Part shown: positions 47,310 to 56,175 of the stretch, one piece after another
Position numbering within the stretch: position 1 is the stretch's first letter
How the letters are laid out: each line of letters begins with the position of its first letter
NCBI GenBank assembly: GCA_029251085.1
Contig: JAQXDZ010000119.1
Location: 152,296-216,295, forward strand
Direction of reading: 5' to 3'
Source: Mariniblastus sp.
GTDB lineage: Bacteria > Planctomycetota > Planctomycetia > Pirellulales > Pirellulaceae
DNA: 64,000 nucleotides
Position numbers and translations under genes: made by a program
Notes under the pieces: generated by a model
Seen by the model: only the letters and a program-made list of their open reading frames with translations
Database searches by the model: none
Told to the model about the DNA's origin: nothing

Positions 47310-48134
47310 TCAGATCCAGTCGGAGTACAGTTCTGGGCGCCGGTCACGTAAAAACAATGTTCTCGCGTTCGATTTGTTAACATCTGACAAGTCAAGTTCA
47401 CAGGTCAGCACTTCTTCAGTCCCCTGCCCCGCCCTGGCGATCACTTTTCCTTCGGGATCGCAAATGAACGACTCTCCCCCGAACGTCAACCGAGCTTCTT
47501 TGCCCACTCGATTACAAAGCGCAGTAAAATAGCCGTTCTGAAACGCAGCCACTTGAAGCTCTGACTCATACAACCCGTCGGGCCATTCTCCCAACGCGCC
47601 AGCCTGCGGAACCACGACGACTTCTGCTCCGCCAACGGCTAGGGATCGCATGTATTCTGGATAGTGCCGATCGTAACAAATCGCTACCCCAATCCGGCCA
47701 AATCGCGTTTCATAAACCGGGGCTCCCAAATTACCCGGCTGATAATAGCCCTGTTCATGGAAACAATCATACTCAGTAATGTGAATCATCCGGGTGACGC
47801 CTAAAAGCTGACCGTCAGCATCAATCACTGGTGAACTGTCATAGGTTTTATCCCCATCTCGCTCAAATAGATTCAACACAAAGACAACTCCCAATTCGGC
47901 GGCCAACTCACAAAAACGGTTTGTCACCGGACCGGGAATCGATTCCGCCAATCCCTCAAAACCCGGCTTCGCTGGATGCTGTGGATAAAATGGCTCGAAG
48001 GCAAGCTCTGCAAAACAAATAACTTGAGCGCCGCCTGCAGCCGCCTCGCGAGCGGCAGCGAGGCCCCGTTCCAGATTCAAGGTCTTATCATTTCCGGCAG
48101 TCTGCTGGACAAGTGAGATTTTCATATTTGCCAT
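47310..48134 (-). CDS. Carbon-nitrogen hydrolase family protein with altered catalytic triad
   Basis: A nitrilase-superfamily protein of 274 residues resembling N-carbamoylputrescine amidases. The glutamate E43 (FAELAFEPF) and nucleophile C153 (VAICYDRHYPE) are in place, but the lysine of the Glu-Lys-Cys triad is replaced. The usual RKMHIP stretch here reads TRMIHI, with M116 in the lysine position. The rest of the fold (AVGGAEVVVVPQAG, C-terminal strands) is complete, so it is a divergent or differently acting subgroup rather than a decayed gene. It converges on the feo operon; substrate unknown. Confidence 0.85.
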   Translation of the reverse strand: MANMKISLVQQTAGNDKTLNLERGLAAAREAAAGGAQVICFAELAFEPFYPQHPAKPGFEGLAESIPGPVTNRFCELAAELGVVFVLNLFERDGDKTYDSSPVIDADGQLLGVTRMIHITEYDCFHEQGYYQPGNLGAPVYETRFGRIGVAICYDRHYPEYMRSLAVGGAEVVVVPQAGALGEWPDGLYESELQVAAFQNGYFTALCNRVGKEARLTFGGESFICDPEGKVIARAGQGTEEVLTCELDLSDVNKSNARTLFLRDRRPELYSDWI

Positions 48135-48326
48135 GAGTTAAAGAACCGTTCGTAAGTGACCAATTAACGGATTGTGGGTGCCTTTGAGATGTCTGAAGAA
48201 AGGAAAACGTCCACAAATCCACTAGGAGTATACCTTTTCCCGATGACCGCCCAACACCTCGGTTTCTTTTCATTACCTTACGGGTAACAATAACGAAAGT
48301 TTTGAACGAGCCCCACGAGAATTCCG

Positions 48327-49190
48327 ATGCAACAATTCATCATTCCATTTCAGAAAATCACGCTCTCTGCAATCATTATCCTGACCCTTTGGATCCCGTA
48401 TCCAATACTTCCTTCACTCTTTCCAGACGCCTCGCTCAATTCCCTTTCGGCTCAAGAGGCAAAGGGCTCAAGCGATCGTTTACTTCGAGCTCAAAAAGCA
48501 ACTGAGCTTGGGAGGGCGTCCATGAACTCATTTCGCGAAGGCAAATATAAGGTCGCGTTTAAAAACTGCAGTGAACTCTGCAAATTAGAACCCAACAACA
48601 TTAACTATCAATTGATGTTGGGGGATATCAGTTTCGCCGCGGGCCAAATGAACGCGTGCGTCGCCGCCTACGACAAACTTATCGAATTACAACCTTCCCT
48701 CGAACCCAAACTTTGGCAACGGGGACTCGCACTTTATTACGCAAAAAAGTTCGAAACGGGTGTCCAACAATTTGAAACGCACCAACTGGTAAACACACAG
48801 GATGTAGAAAACGCTGTTTGGCATCTTCTCTGTGCAGCGAAAATTTCCAACGTAGAGGAGGGACGAAAAAAACTGATTCCGATTACCGAGGATCGACGCG
48901 TGCCAATGTCACAGATTTACGAAATGTATGCTGGACGAATGACTCCGGAGCAAGTCCTCGCCATAGCCAATCGAACCTCACCCCGCGTCGAACTCGATAG
49001 CGAGCAACACCGGTTACAACGCTACTACGCCCAACTCTATATCGGCCTTTATTATGAAATGCTGAAAAAGGAGGAGGCGTCGATCGAAGCGATGAAGAAA
49101 GCAGCACAACTCAACCCACTTGGTAAAACCAATTTCATGGGGCAGGTCGCTCGGGTGCATTTGCAGCTTCGTCAGGCAGCAAAAAAATAA
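48327..49190 (+). CDS. Exported TPR-repeat protein
   Basis: A protein of 287 residues with an N-terminal hydrophobic signal or anchor (about residues 12-33) and tetratricopeptide repeats in the middle (EGKYKVAFKNCSELCKLEPNNINYQLMLGDISFAAGQ, then ACVAAYDKLIELQP and LYYAKKFETGVQQFE) and near the C terminus. The arrangement recalls NlpI-type envelope TPR proteins. It has no catalytic motif and probably serves as an adaptor. Monocistronic by spacing. Confidence 0.8.
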   Translation: MQQFIIPFQKITLSAIIILTLWIPYPILPSLFPDASLNSLSAQEAKGSSDRLLRAQKATELGRASMNSFREGKYKVAFKNCSELCKLEPNNINYQLMLGDISFAAGQMNACVAAYDKLIELQPSLEPKLWQRGLALYYAKKFETGVQQFETHQLVNTQDVENAVWHLLCAAKISNVEEGRKKLIPITEDRRVPMSQIYEMYAGRMTPEQVLAIANRTSPRVELDSEQHRLQRYYAQLYIGLYYEMLKKEEASIEAMKKAAQLNPLGKTNFMGQVARVHLQLRQAAKK

Positions 49191-49865
49191 ACCAGCCTGA
49201 AACTAGAATAAAAAAAACACCCGCCAGCGGTGCAACTGGGCGGGTGTCCTCATCTAGAAACGCTTTCTAGTTTAATTGTCAACCAACGCGGTAGAGGTTA
49301 GACCTTGCTGACTGGACATCTATAGAACGCTTCTTTAAAACAAAACCAACACCCAAAATCCCAATTGAAAGCTCCACAACGGGACTCGGGCTAGTGAATT
49401 CGCGACCGGTCGCAAGCTGACAAACACTCGTTTTGAAAGCTGATTCGAACCGCTAATCTCGAACTCGCACAAACATATCACTCAACTCTTGCGAAGTGAG
49501 AAATAAGTTAAATAACACAACCGAGGAACTGGAATAACTTTTGAAAATATTGCCTGACAACGGTCATGGAAACTTTCAGTTCTTTACCTGTTAGGAAAGC
49601 CACGGCAACGTTAGCCATGAAAACACGTGGTAACGCTCTTGGCCCCTCTATCGAAGCCACCCATCTAGCGCGAGAACGTAATTCGCAGGTGACATCAACC
49701 CGACGACACCTGTCTCATTTTCAAACTTCCTTAAATCAACGCATTGAAAGCGATTACGGCTATTCACTCGGAAAAACCCTGAATACAATTTCTTGCTTGT
49801 TCAGTAGAGATTGGCACGCCGTTTGTATTAATACCCTATGAAACCAAACTTCAAAGGGGAATAAA
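49191..49865. other. Intergenic region with minus-strand terminator
   Basis: About 675 bases with no convincing gene. A plus-strand frame at 49566-49841 (91 codons) lacks family features. The region carries one minus-oriented terminator near its left end and, at its right end, the probable promoter of a small ORF (TTGGCA at 49811, a -10 candidate TACCCT at 49832). Confidence 0.45.
49210..49247 (-). terminator. Minus-strand terminator with no adjacent minus-strand gene
   Basis: A perfect 9-bp stem (49217-49225 and 49239-49247) is followed on the minus strand by eight T. The nearest minus-strand gene upstream ends at 50099, 850 bases away. It may end a long 3' tail of that gene, an antisense RNA, or an unrecognised short minus transcript. 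Confidence 0.65.
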
Positions 49866-49979
49866 ATGAGAACTGTCGCAGCACGCTTTAATTCGCTTGA
49901 TCGCACACTGGTCCAACGCTACACGTTGATGGCCCTATCATTGATGCTTGGCCTTTTTGCCTGCACACTGATTAGCTAG
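49866..49979 (+). CDS. Putative 37-residue small membrane protein
   Basis: A short frame, too small for most gene callers. It is preceded by a strong ribosome binding site (AAAGGGGA, five bases before the ATG). The product starts basic (MRTVAARFNSLDRTLVQRY) and ends in one hydrophobic helix (TLMALSLMLGLFACTLIS), the profile of a single-pass small membrane protein. A promoter-like pair is found about 40 bases upstream. No family is recognised; the evidence is the ribosome site and composition. Confidence 0.55.
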   Translation: MRTVAARFNSLDRTLVQRYTLMALSLMLGLFACTLIS

Positions 49980-50098
49980 GCGTCCTTGAATTCAAAGAGG
50001 CGTTTCCGAAAGCGCAGCCATCACAATCCGTGACGCGTTTTTGCAATTGACCCTATCCATCTCGTAACCACGGTGGATCCGATTGCCGAAATTCCCAA

Positions 50099-51166
50099 TC
50101 AACTATTTGATTCGAATTTCCCAAAGACCATTCTCCCAGCACTCGTCTGGAGCATACTGGTGACAGTAATGTTCACGTCTTCTCCGATGTGGTCCTTGCC
50201 CTCTTCGATGACGATCATCGTACCGTCGTCAAGATAACCAACACCCTGCCCCATTCCTTCGCCAGCTTTGACGACGCGAATGTTAATTTCTTCCCCGGGT
50301 AAGAAAACCGGTTTCAGAGAATTTGCGATTTCGTTCAGGTTGATAACGGGAACGTTTTGAAGCTTCGCAACTTTGTTCAAATTGAAATCACCAGTAACCA
50401 CTTTGCCTTCGAGATGACGAGCCAGCAACAACAGTTTCATGTCGACCGGTTGCCCCTGCATTTCAGGCAACTCTCGGTCATAAATCTTAAAATCAATATT
50501 CTGGTTGTTGCGCAAGCGATCCAATACGTCGAGCCCACGACGGCCGCGAGAGCGTCGCATTTTGTCACTGCTGTCCGCAATTCCCTGGAGCTCCGCAAGC
50601 ACAAAACGTGGCATAATGAGCTGATTGTCGACCACCCCCGTCTCGATCACGTCTGCGATTCGCCCATCGATGACAACGCTGGTATCCAAAACATAAGGCT
50701 TTGACCCTTTTACGTCTTTACTAAATTCGACGTACGGGATCACAAATCGAAAATCATCGCGGGTCTGCCACAACAGGCTAATGCAGGAGTAACAAAGCGA
50801 AATGCCGGCAAAGGAAACTATGATCAACTGAAGCAAGTCACGATCGAGCGTGGTTCCAAAAATCTTGGTATCGAAACCCAATCCAAACAAAGGCTTTAAC
50901 GCCAAATCAACGACATAAGTCAAAAACAAACCGACGACCAATCCGAAATAAACACTCGAAATCATATCGATTCGCTTGCTTCGGACGCAAACATCGAGCA
51001 CGACGATTCCAACCGAACTGAGAATGAAAATGACGAACACTGCCCAGCGCGCCAGTTCACCATTCGACTCACCAGCCGAGCTGCCGATGTCATGCCCGAC
51101 GGTCAATGAAAGGCCCATTCCAATTGCGATCAACAGGAATAGACCGCGTAATATCCAAAGTGCCAT
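50099..51166 (-). CDS. PIN-TRAM membrane protein (YacL type)
   Basis: A protein of 355 residues with four membrane helices at the N terminus (about residues 4-22, 40-60, 72-92 and 112-133). A PIN nuclease domain follows from about 157 (YVLDTSVVIDGRIADV with catalytic D161, then GDFNLNKVA) and a TRAM RNA-binding domain closes it (about 295-350, EGMGQGVGYLDDGTMIVIEEG, then VNITVTSMLQT). This is the layout of the YacL family, a membrane-bound putative RNase. It is monocistronic by spacing. Confidence 0.92.
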   Translation of the reverse strand: MALWILRGLFLLIAIGMGLSLTVGHDIGSSAGESNGELARWAVFVIFILSSVGIVVLDVCVRSKRIDMISSVYFGLVVGLFLTYVVDLALKPLFGLGFDTKIFGTTLDRDLLQLIIVSFAGISLCYSCISLLWQTRDDFRFVIPYVEFSKDVKGSKPYVLDTSVVIDGRIADVIETGVVDNQLIMPRFVLAELQGIADSSDKMRRSRGRRGLDVLDRLRNNQNIDFKIYDRELPEMQGQPVDMKLLLLARHLEGKVVTGDFNLNKVAKLQNVPVINLNEIANSLKPVFLPGEEINIRVVKAGEGMGQGVGYLDDGTMIVIEEGKDHIGEDVNITVTSMLQTSAGRMVFGKFESNS

Positions 51167-51430
51167 GGTCCACTAGTCCTTCTTTTTGATAGTCGCGACG
51201 GAGAAATAAATGTTGAAACGCGACTAATAAAATTATTCGATAAAGCCTCGGAAAACTTTAGCTGAAAGAACCGGTATTCGAAGCGAATCCACTCCAAAAA
51301 CCAAATAAAAAACGTTCATTCGCCTTGTGTAACAATTATCTTAATCCCTAGGTGAACGTATTTTAGGTGTCTGCGGAGCGAAAAGGTAGTCTGCACAAGC
51401 AGTCCAAGGCGGCAAACACAATAAAAATTG

Positions 51431-52567
51431 CTAACTATGTGTGTTTTTATAAGTTTGCTCAAAAAAGTGGTCAGTCATTCCAGCGATATATTCGACTGCC
51501 ATCCGCCTCACACCCACACGTTCAGCTCGAGGCTGGTACTTTAGGGGGAACAGGCTGGGATTTTCACAGTAGGCAACGTACATCTCCTTAACCCTCGACT
51601 GAGCCTGCTCGCGGATCTTAATTAAACTCGGGTGACGATAAACATTTTCATACAGATAAGCCTCCAGCTGCTGTTTCTGCTGAGCAATCTCTGCGGGCAA
51701 TCCGATCACAAATTCACTTAACCGCGCCTCCTCAACACTTTGGAAATCGTATTTCCTCAACTCCGCCTGACAATGACTTAACAAACTAGTGACCTGCTTT
51801 TCAATTAATCGATGCACTAATGCCTTACGTAACAATTCTGGATTCAAAGCAGTGTAATTGCGTTTTACAAAATGCAGACACTCCTCCACCAGCTCCAGAT
51901 GTTGCATGTCCTCAATGGAGACTAACCCCAACTTAATCGCATCATCGGCATCATGTGCGTCGTAAGTCGTACTATCGGCCGCATCGACGAGTTGCACTTC
52001 GAGCAATGGTTTTTGCCCCTTCAGTTCTTTATCCACGCGACAGGTCTGCCCCATCAAGGATTCGTACGTCAAATTAAGACCGGGGAACTCATGGAATCGA
52101 ATTTCGATTTCCTGCACAATTGTCAGCCCAAATTGGTTATGAGAAAAACCCCCGATGTCAGCAATACACTCATCCAATGCATCTTCACCGGCATGCCCAT
52201 AAGGCGGATGGCCAATGTCGTGCATCAGTGCCAATGCTTCAATTAGGTCTTCATTCAATTTCAAAACCCGACCGAGGGTTCGGGCTATGGTCGCCACCTC
52301 GTGTGTGTGCGTCAGCCGAGTCCGATGATAATCTCCCATCTCTCCCGTGAAGACTTGCATTTTCCCGCTCAGTCGACGGTACGCAGAGCTATGCAGAATT
52401 CGATCACGATCCCGCTGAAAGGGGCCGCGATAAGCATGATTCGGCTCCTGGTGAGTTCGCCCCCGGGAATTCGAACTAAGCATCGCGTAGGGAGCCAACA
52501 AGAGCCTCTCGCGTTCATCAACCCACGCAAGCGATTGGCCTCCAGGTTCCGAATCGATCATATTCAT
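51431..52567 (-). CDS. dgt: Deoxyguanosinetriphosphate triphosphohydrolase-like protein
   Basis: An HD-domain protein of 378 residues that would cleave dGTP (or other dNTPs) to nucleoside and triphosphate. The metal-binding set is clear: H87 in RLTHTHEV, H116-D117 in LALMHDIGHPPYGH, and a later Asp in VDAADSTTYDAHDADD. The short form and absence of the E. coli Dgt insertions suggest the broader dNTPase group. Together with nrdA at the window start it bears on dNTP balance, but the two genes are far apart. Confidence 0.93.
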   Translation of the reverse strand: MNMIDSEPGGQSLAWVDERERLLLAPYAMLSSNSRGRTHQEPNHAYRGPFQRDRDRILHSSAYRRLSGKMQVFTGEMGDYHRTRLTHTHEVATIARTLGRVLKLNEDLIEALALMHDIGHPPYGHAGEDALDECIADIGGFSHNQFGLTIVQEIEIRFHEFPGLNLTYESLMGQTCRVDKELKGQKPLLEVQLVDAADSTTYDAHDADDAIKLGLVSIEDMQHLELVEECLHFVKRNYTALNPELLRKALVHRLIEKQVTSLLSHCQAELRKYDFQSVEEARLSEFVIGLPAEIAQQKQQLEAYLYENVYRHPSLIKIREQAQSRVKEMYVAYCENPSLFPLKYQPRAERVGVRRMAVEYIAGMTDHFFEQTYKNTHS

Positions 52568-52608
52568 CGTTAATTCCCCAGCTCTCTAAAATTTAAGAGA
52601 AGACGCAC

Positions 52609-52640
52609 AAAAAAAGAGTCGTGCCAACACGACACGACTC
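52609..52640 (-). terminator. Intrinsic terminator of the aldolase gene
   Basis: An 8-bp stem (52616-52623 and 52633-52640) with a nine-base loop is followed on the minus strand by seven T (complement of 52609-52615). It lies about 45 bases past the aldolase stop. Confidence 0.8.
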
Positions 52641-52682
52641 CAGTAAATATCAACTATCAGAGATTAAAGCAAACGCCGATGG

Positions 52683-53699
52683 CTACGCTTTTGAGGTTTC
52701 TCGAAGTTTCGACGCATTTCCAGCCTGACCGAATTCAGTCATTCGAGCAACGCAAACGTCTTTCATCGCCGCACGTGCCGGCTTTAAGTAATCGCGAGGA
52801 TCGAATTTTTCCGGAGTTTGCTGCAAGACTTTACGGATTGCACCAGTAATCGCCAGACGATTGTCAGTATCGACATTGATCTTTCGAACACCGTGTTTAA
52901 TTCCGCGCTGAATTTCTTCGACCGGAACTCCCCAAGTTTGACGGATATTTCCACCAAACTCATTGATAATGTCCTGCAACTCCTGCGGTACGCTGCTGCT
53001 TCCGTGCATCACGAGATGGCAATTCGGCAAACGCTTGTGAATTTCGACAATGCGATCCATTGCCAATACTTCTCCATCTGGCTTACGGGTGAATTTGTAA
53101 GCACCGTGGCTGGTACCAATCGCAACAGCCAGTGCATCACACCCGGTCTCAGCAACGAATCGTTCCGCTTCTTCGGGGTCAGTCAAAAGCTGCTCTTTGG
53201 TCAGCGTTCCCACAGCGCCGTGTCCGTCTTCCTGCTCTCCTTCTCCTGATTCAAGAGATCCCAAGCAACCCAGCTCACCTTCGACGGAAACACCCTTAGC
53301 GTGAGCCTGTTTGACGACCTCTGCCGTCACGCGAACGTTGTAATCATAATCTGCCGGTGTCTTCCCGTCTTCTTCGAGAGAACCATCCATCATGACCGAA
53401 GTAAAACCATTCTCGATGGCGCTCATGCAGGTCTCTACACTGTTGCCATGATCCTGGTGCATCACGATTGGAATGTGAGGATAAAGCTCAGCTGCAGCAA
53501 GCATCAGGTGGCGCAGATAGTTATCTTGCGAATAAGATCTCGCTCCTCGCGATGCCTGAACGATCACAGGCGAATCTGTTTCGTTCGCAGCTTCCATGAT
53601 CGCCTGGATCTGTTCCATGTTGTTGACGTTAAACGCGGCAACGCCGTAATCGTTCTCCGCTGCGTGATCAAGGATGACTCTTAGTGGTACCAATGGCAT
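52683..53699 (-). CDS. fba: Class II fructose-1,6-bisphosphate aldolase
   Basis: Reversibly cleaves fructose 1,6-bisphosphate in glycolysis, gluconeogenesis or the Calvin cycle. The protein of 338 residues has the class II zinc ligands ([18 protein letters not shown], and histidines in GTSHGAYKF and VMHGSSSVP) and the [10 protein letters not shown] phosphate-binding stretch. The [16 protein letters not shown] loop is typical of the long, Calvin-cycle-type subtype. I place the start at the ATG at 53699 (MPLVPLRVI), which has a GGAGA ribosome site about eight bases upstream. The frame stays open another 84 codons, but that sequence is unlike the family. Confidence 0.95.
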   Translation of the reverse strand: MPLVPLRVILDHAAENDYGVAAFNVNNMEQIQAIMEAANETDSPVIVQASRGARSYSQDNYLRHLMLAAAELYPHIPIVMHQDHGNSVETCMSAIENGFTSVMMDGSLEEDGKTPADYDYNVRVTAEVVKQAHAKGVSVEGELGCLGSLESGEGEQEDGHGAVGTLTKEQLLTDPEEAERFVAETGCDALAVAIGTSHGAYKFTRKPDGEVLAMDRIVEIHKRLPNCHLVMHGSSSVPQELQDIINEFGGNIRQTWGVPVEEIQRGIKHGVRKINVDTDNRLAITGAIRKVLQQTPEKFDPRDYLKPARAAMKDVCVARMTEFGQAGNASKLRETSKA

Positions 53700-54212
53700 G
53701 AATTGTTCTCCGCTTTTTCTTGTTGAAACGTTAACTTCGCCCTGTGAAGCCAATACATGACGCCCATGGAATGGTGAGAAGCCAACTCGTTTTTCTTTTA
53801 TCTCTCGCATTATCGGGCTCAATTGGATCAAACTCAATGGCTGCCCACCTTCTAACCAAGACTTTTCACTAGGTTGTTCGGAATGTATGACCTGCGCAAA
53901 ACGGCCACCGAGCCATCGCCAGACTTGCAAGCGGAGAATTAAAAACATCAAGCCCGATTAAAGGTGCGATAGGATTCGTAAGCAAAAAAACGACACCTTA
54001 TACGACGATTATGGCTCTCTGGGACGCCCCGCAGTAACCCAAGGAAAGCCTTCGAAAAATCGTTAAATATTAGGTATCTAAGCCTGTTTGCAATCGCAGC
54101 AAAAAAGATCAACCATCCAGCATGAGGCAATTAGAGGCCTCGCTCGAGATAAACGTTTCTACCCACGCCGAAGACCAGCCCGAGAAATTAGCCGATCCAT
54201 TCAATCGATGAA
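53700..54212. other. Intergenic region upstream of the aldolase gene
   Basis: About 510 bases. The aldolase frame remains open to 53951 but looks non-coding there. A ribosome site lies just before 53699. No clear promoter pair, RNA or other gene was recognised. Confidence 0.4.
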
Positions 54213-55136
54213 TCACTCGGCAAAGGCCGTCGTTAACTTTTCTACAAAGCGGGAGTCGTTGAACAGGTCATCCATTTGCGTCTGCACAATTCGAATCAAG
54301 AGTAACCGATGCGAGGCGGCCGGCGATTCGCTGGGGATGGTACCAGACCGATCAGCTTCAGATTGAGCCGATCCAAAAAACAGCTTTCCCAAATCCGCAA
54401 CATCTGCAGTAGGAGCCAGAACGAGCGACTCTCCCGACATCAAAACAACTTCAAACTTCAAGTCTTCGATGCGATAAATCGCTTGCCGATTTTCTTTGAA
54501 AAAAGATCGCTCAGCGATTTGCGGACGAGATTTTCCATGGTGGATTTCAAACTCGATTAACAGTTTGACCGTTCCGTCCCCTTGAGGAAACGTCGTAATA
54601 TTAACTCCACCACGAACAGCCGCTCCCGCCCCGGGTGTCTCCATGTCTCCATTCCGGATGTTCCAATTAATCTGGGAATGGATGTCAGAAACAGGAACCG
54701 AATAAAGCTCACCCTCCCGATTTGAAATTCGGTCATGGGTAATCATTCGTTGTTTCTTCCTCAAAAGCCCTTTCAAGTAAAGCTGCATCTCCAGACTGCT
54801 CAATTTATCAGGCAAAATGGGAGGAGGGTCAATCAACTCATGAAGAATCGAAGGTGGTGCGGAAGCCATGACTGCGGCGCGTAAACCGTTCTGATCTAAT
54901 CGCTTTCGCAAGTCCAACGGCAACGCCTGTTGATCTAGTTGATTCCAAAATACTTCGAAATCATCCTCTTGCCGCGTATCTAACTGAGCCAGTGCTACTT
55001 CCATTCCAACCGCATCCGGAGCGATTCTCGATTCTGGAAAAATCGACCGCGCCGGCATCTCTGGAGCTTCCCATTCAGCGCAACCACTCACGCAAACCAA
55101 AAGCGTCAGAATTAAAAAGTAAACACGCCGACTCAT
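54213..55136 (-). CDS. Hypothetical lipoprotein
   Basis: A protein of 307 residues with a lipoprotein signal peptide: basic start, hydrophobic core and lipobox LVCVSGC, modified at C19, fitting the Lgt encoded in this window. The mature part is acidic, with helices rich in Leu/Asp (FWNQLDQQALPLDLRKRLDQNGLRAAV) and a beta-rich second half (VKLLIEFEIHHGKSRPQIAERSFF ... LKFEVVLMSGESLVLAPT). No family recognised; lipid-anchored in the envelope by inference. Confidence 0.8.
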   Translation of the reverse strand: MSRRVYFLILTLLVCVSGCAEWEAPEMPARSIFPESRIAPDAVGMEVALAQLDTRQEDDFEVFWNQLDQQALPLDLRKRLDQNGLRAAVMASAPPSILHELIDPPPILPDKLSSLEMQLYLKGLLRKKQRMITHDRISNREGELYSVPVSDIHSQINWNIRNGDMETPGAGAAVRGGVNITTFPQGDGTVKLLIEFEIHHGKSRPQIAERSFFKENRQAIYRIEDLKFEVVLMSGESLVLAPTADVADLGKLFFGSAQSEADRSGTIPSESPAASHRLLLIRIVQTQMDDLFNDSRFVEKLTTAFAE

Positions 55137-55381
55137 TTCACTCCAGTTTCATTCAATTGCACTCGCAAACCTCCGCTCTCGATCTCTTCGTTGATAGCTC
55201 GAGGGATTTTTCCAATTGCTAGTTACAGAAACTGCTTAAGTAAGACAAGGCGGATTCACATGCAAGAACCGGGGAAACCCAACGAATGACGCGGAAAACC
55301 AGCCGTCTCTATGAGCGACCGCATTGGAAATTTGAGTCGGAAAACGACGCTTCAGTACGCCACCCTGAGCCCTGTCGACTG

Positions 55382-55855
55382 TCAGGCAGCTCTAGAAAGC
55401 CGCCTAATTCGCTTCAATTCGATCGAATCCGTCTCGATCCAATTATTGTGCCTTAGAAACTCCAAAAAACACATGGCATCTTGCGTCGCGCAGCGGGAAC
55501 TTTCGTCGCTATCATGGAGCACAAAAGCATGGAAAGCGACTTCGGCTCGTTTCTCAAGCTTGTCGAGTGTCAACGGCAACAGACGCTTCAGCTCATGCCA
55601 GCGTTTCTGCTGCCGCACCGCATTAACCTGCCCCGGTTCAGCAACCTCGTGCAAGAGTAATTCATCCCAATCAGCAGGATTTAAATTCAGAACTCGAGGC
55701 GCATCTTCGGGCGCATTAATTACGTTTTCTTGTAACTCTCGGCTGCTGAACAAACGACTCATGGCCCATCCAATCGCCACGCCCGATTGCGAATTAGATA
55801 ATTCAAGAGCCGATTTTCTCAATTTCCTCAAATCGATCATTCTTGTATTTGACAT
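55382..55855 (-). CDS. Conserved hypothetical protein
   Basis: A soluble protein of 157 residues, mostly helical, with a basic N terminus (MIDLRKLRKSALEL) and a cluster of charged helices (QKRWHELKRLLPLTLDKLEKRAEVAFHAF). It has no signal peptide or motif. A longer plus-strand frame overlaps it, but the minus-strand product has the more protein-like composition, so I prefer this one. Function unknown. Confidence 0.55.
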   Translation of the reverse strand: MSNTRMIDLRKLRKSALELSNSQSGVAIGWAMSRLFSSRELQENVINAPEDAPRVLNLNPADWDELLLHEVAEPGQVNAVRQQKRWHELKRLLPLTLDKLEKRAEVAFHAFVLHDSDESSRCATQDAMCFLEFLRHNNWIETDSIELKRIRRLSRAA

Positions 55856-56175
55856 GACGCGCGTCCATTTGATTCAAGGTACGACGGCTAAACTAACCAC
55901 CAATCGCGAGAACAGCCACACAGAACCGGACACTTACCTAGCAAAGTCGCCTAGCAAAGCCGCTCAGACCGTCTGCGATAATTCACAAATGTAATCCGTG
56001 CAATGAGCGATCCATGCAATGGAATTCAATCGCGGTTGTTTTGCGTGCTGAATGATAACCGATTCGCAGCCCGCGGGAAGTAGAATTTTTTGCCACCCAA
56101 AAAAATTCCAGCCAGCGTTCTAATGGTAGCTGCTGGAAAAGAATCACTTGATAGCTAAACAGACGAGCAAGCGTC
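55856..56175. other. Intergenic region carrying the DUF1501 operon terminator
   Basis: About 320 bases between two minus-strand genes. The only clear element is the terminator at 56099-56138; the rest shows no gene. Confidence 0.4.
56099..56138 (-). terminator. Intrinsic terminator of the DUF1549-DUF1501 operon
   Basis: A perfect 7-bp outer stem (TTCCAGC at 56106-56112, GCTGGAA at 56132-56138) with further pairing inside is followed on the minus strand by seven T. It lies about 40 bases past the DUF1501 gene stop. Confidence 0.75.

Noticed and set aside
49430..49460. tRNA-like GGTTCGAATC on the minus strand
   Set aside because: The T-stem would have a mismatch, and no acceptor, D-arm or anticodon stem can be drawn around it.
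49566..49841. Plus-strand frame of 91 codons in an intergenic region
   Set aside because: No ribosome binding site, no family or membrane features; the better candidate nearby is the 37-codon frame at 49866.
53700..53951. N-terminal extension of fructose-bisphosphate aldolase
   Set aside because: The in-frame sequence upstream of the ATG at 53699 is unlike the family, and a good ribosome site precedes 53699.
55311..55994. Plus-strand frame of 227 codons overlapping 55382-55855
   Set aside because: The product is Ser/Cys-rich low-quality sequence without motifs, while the opposite strand gives a more protein-like helical product.
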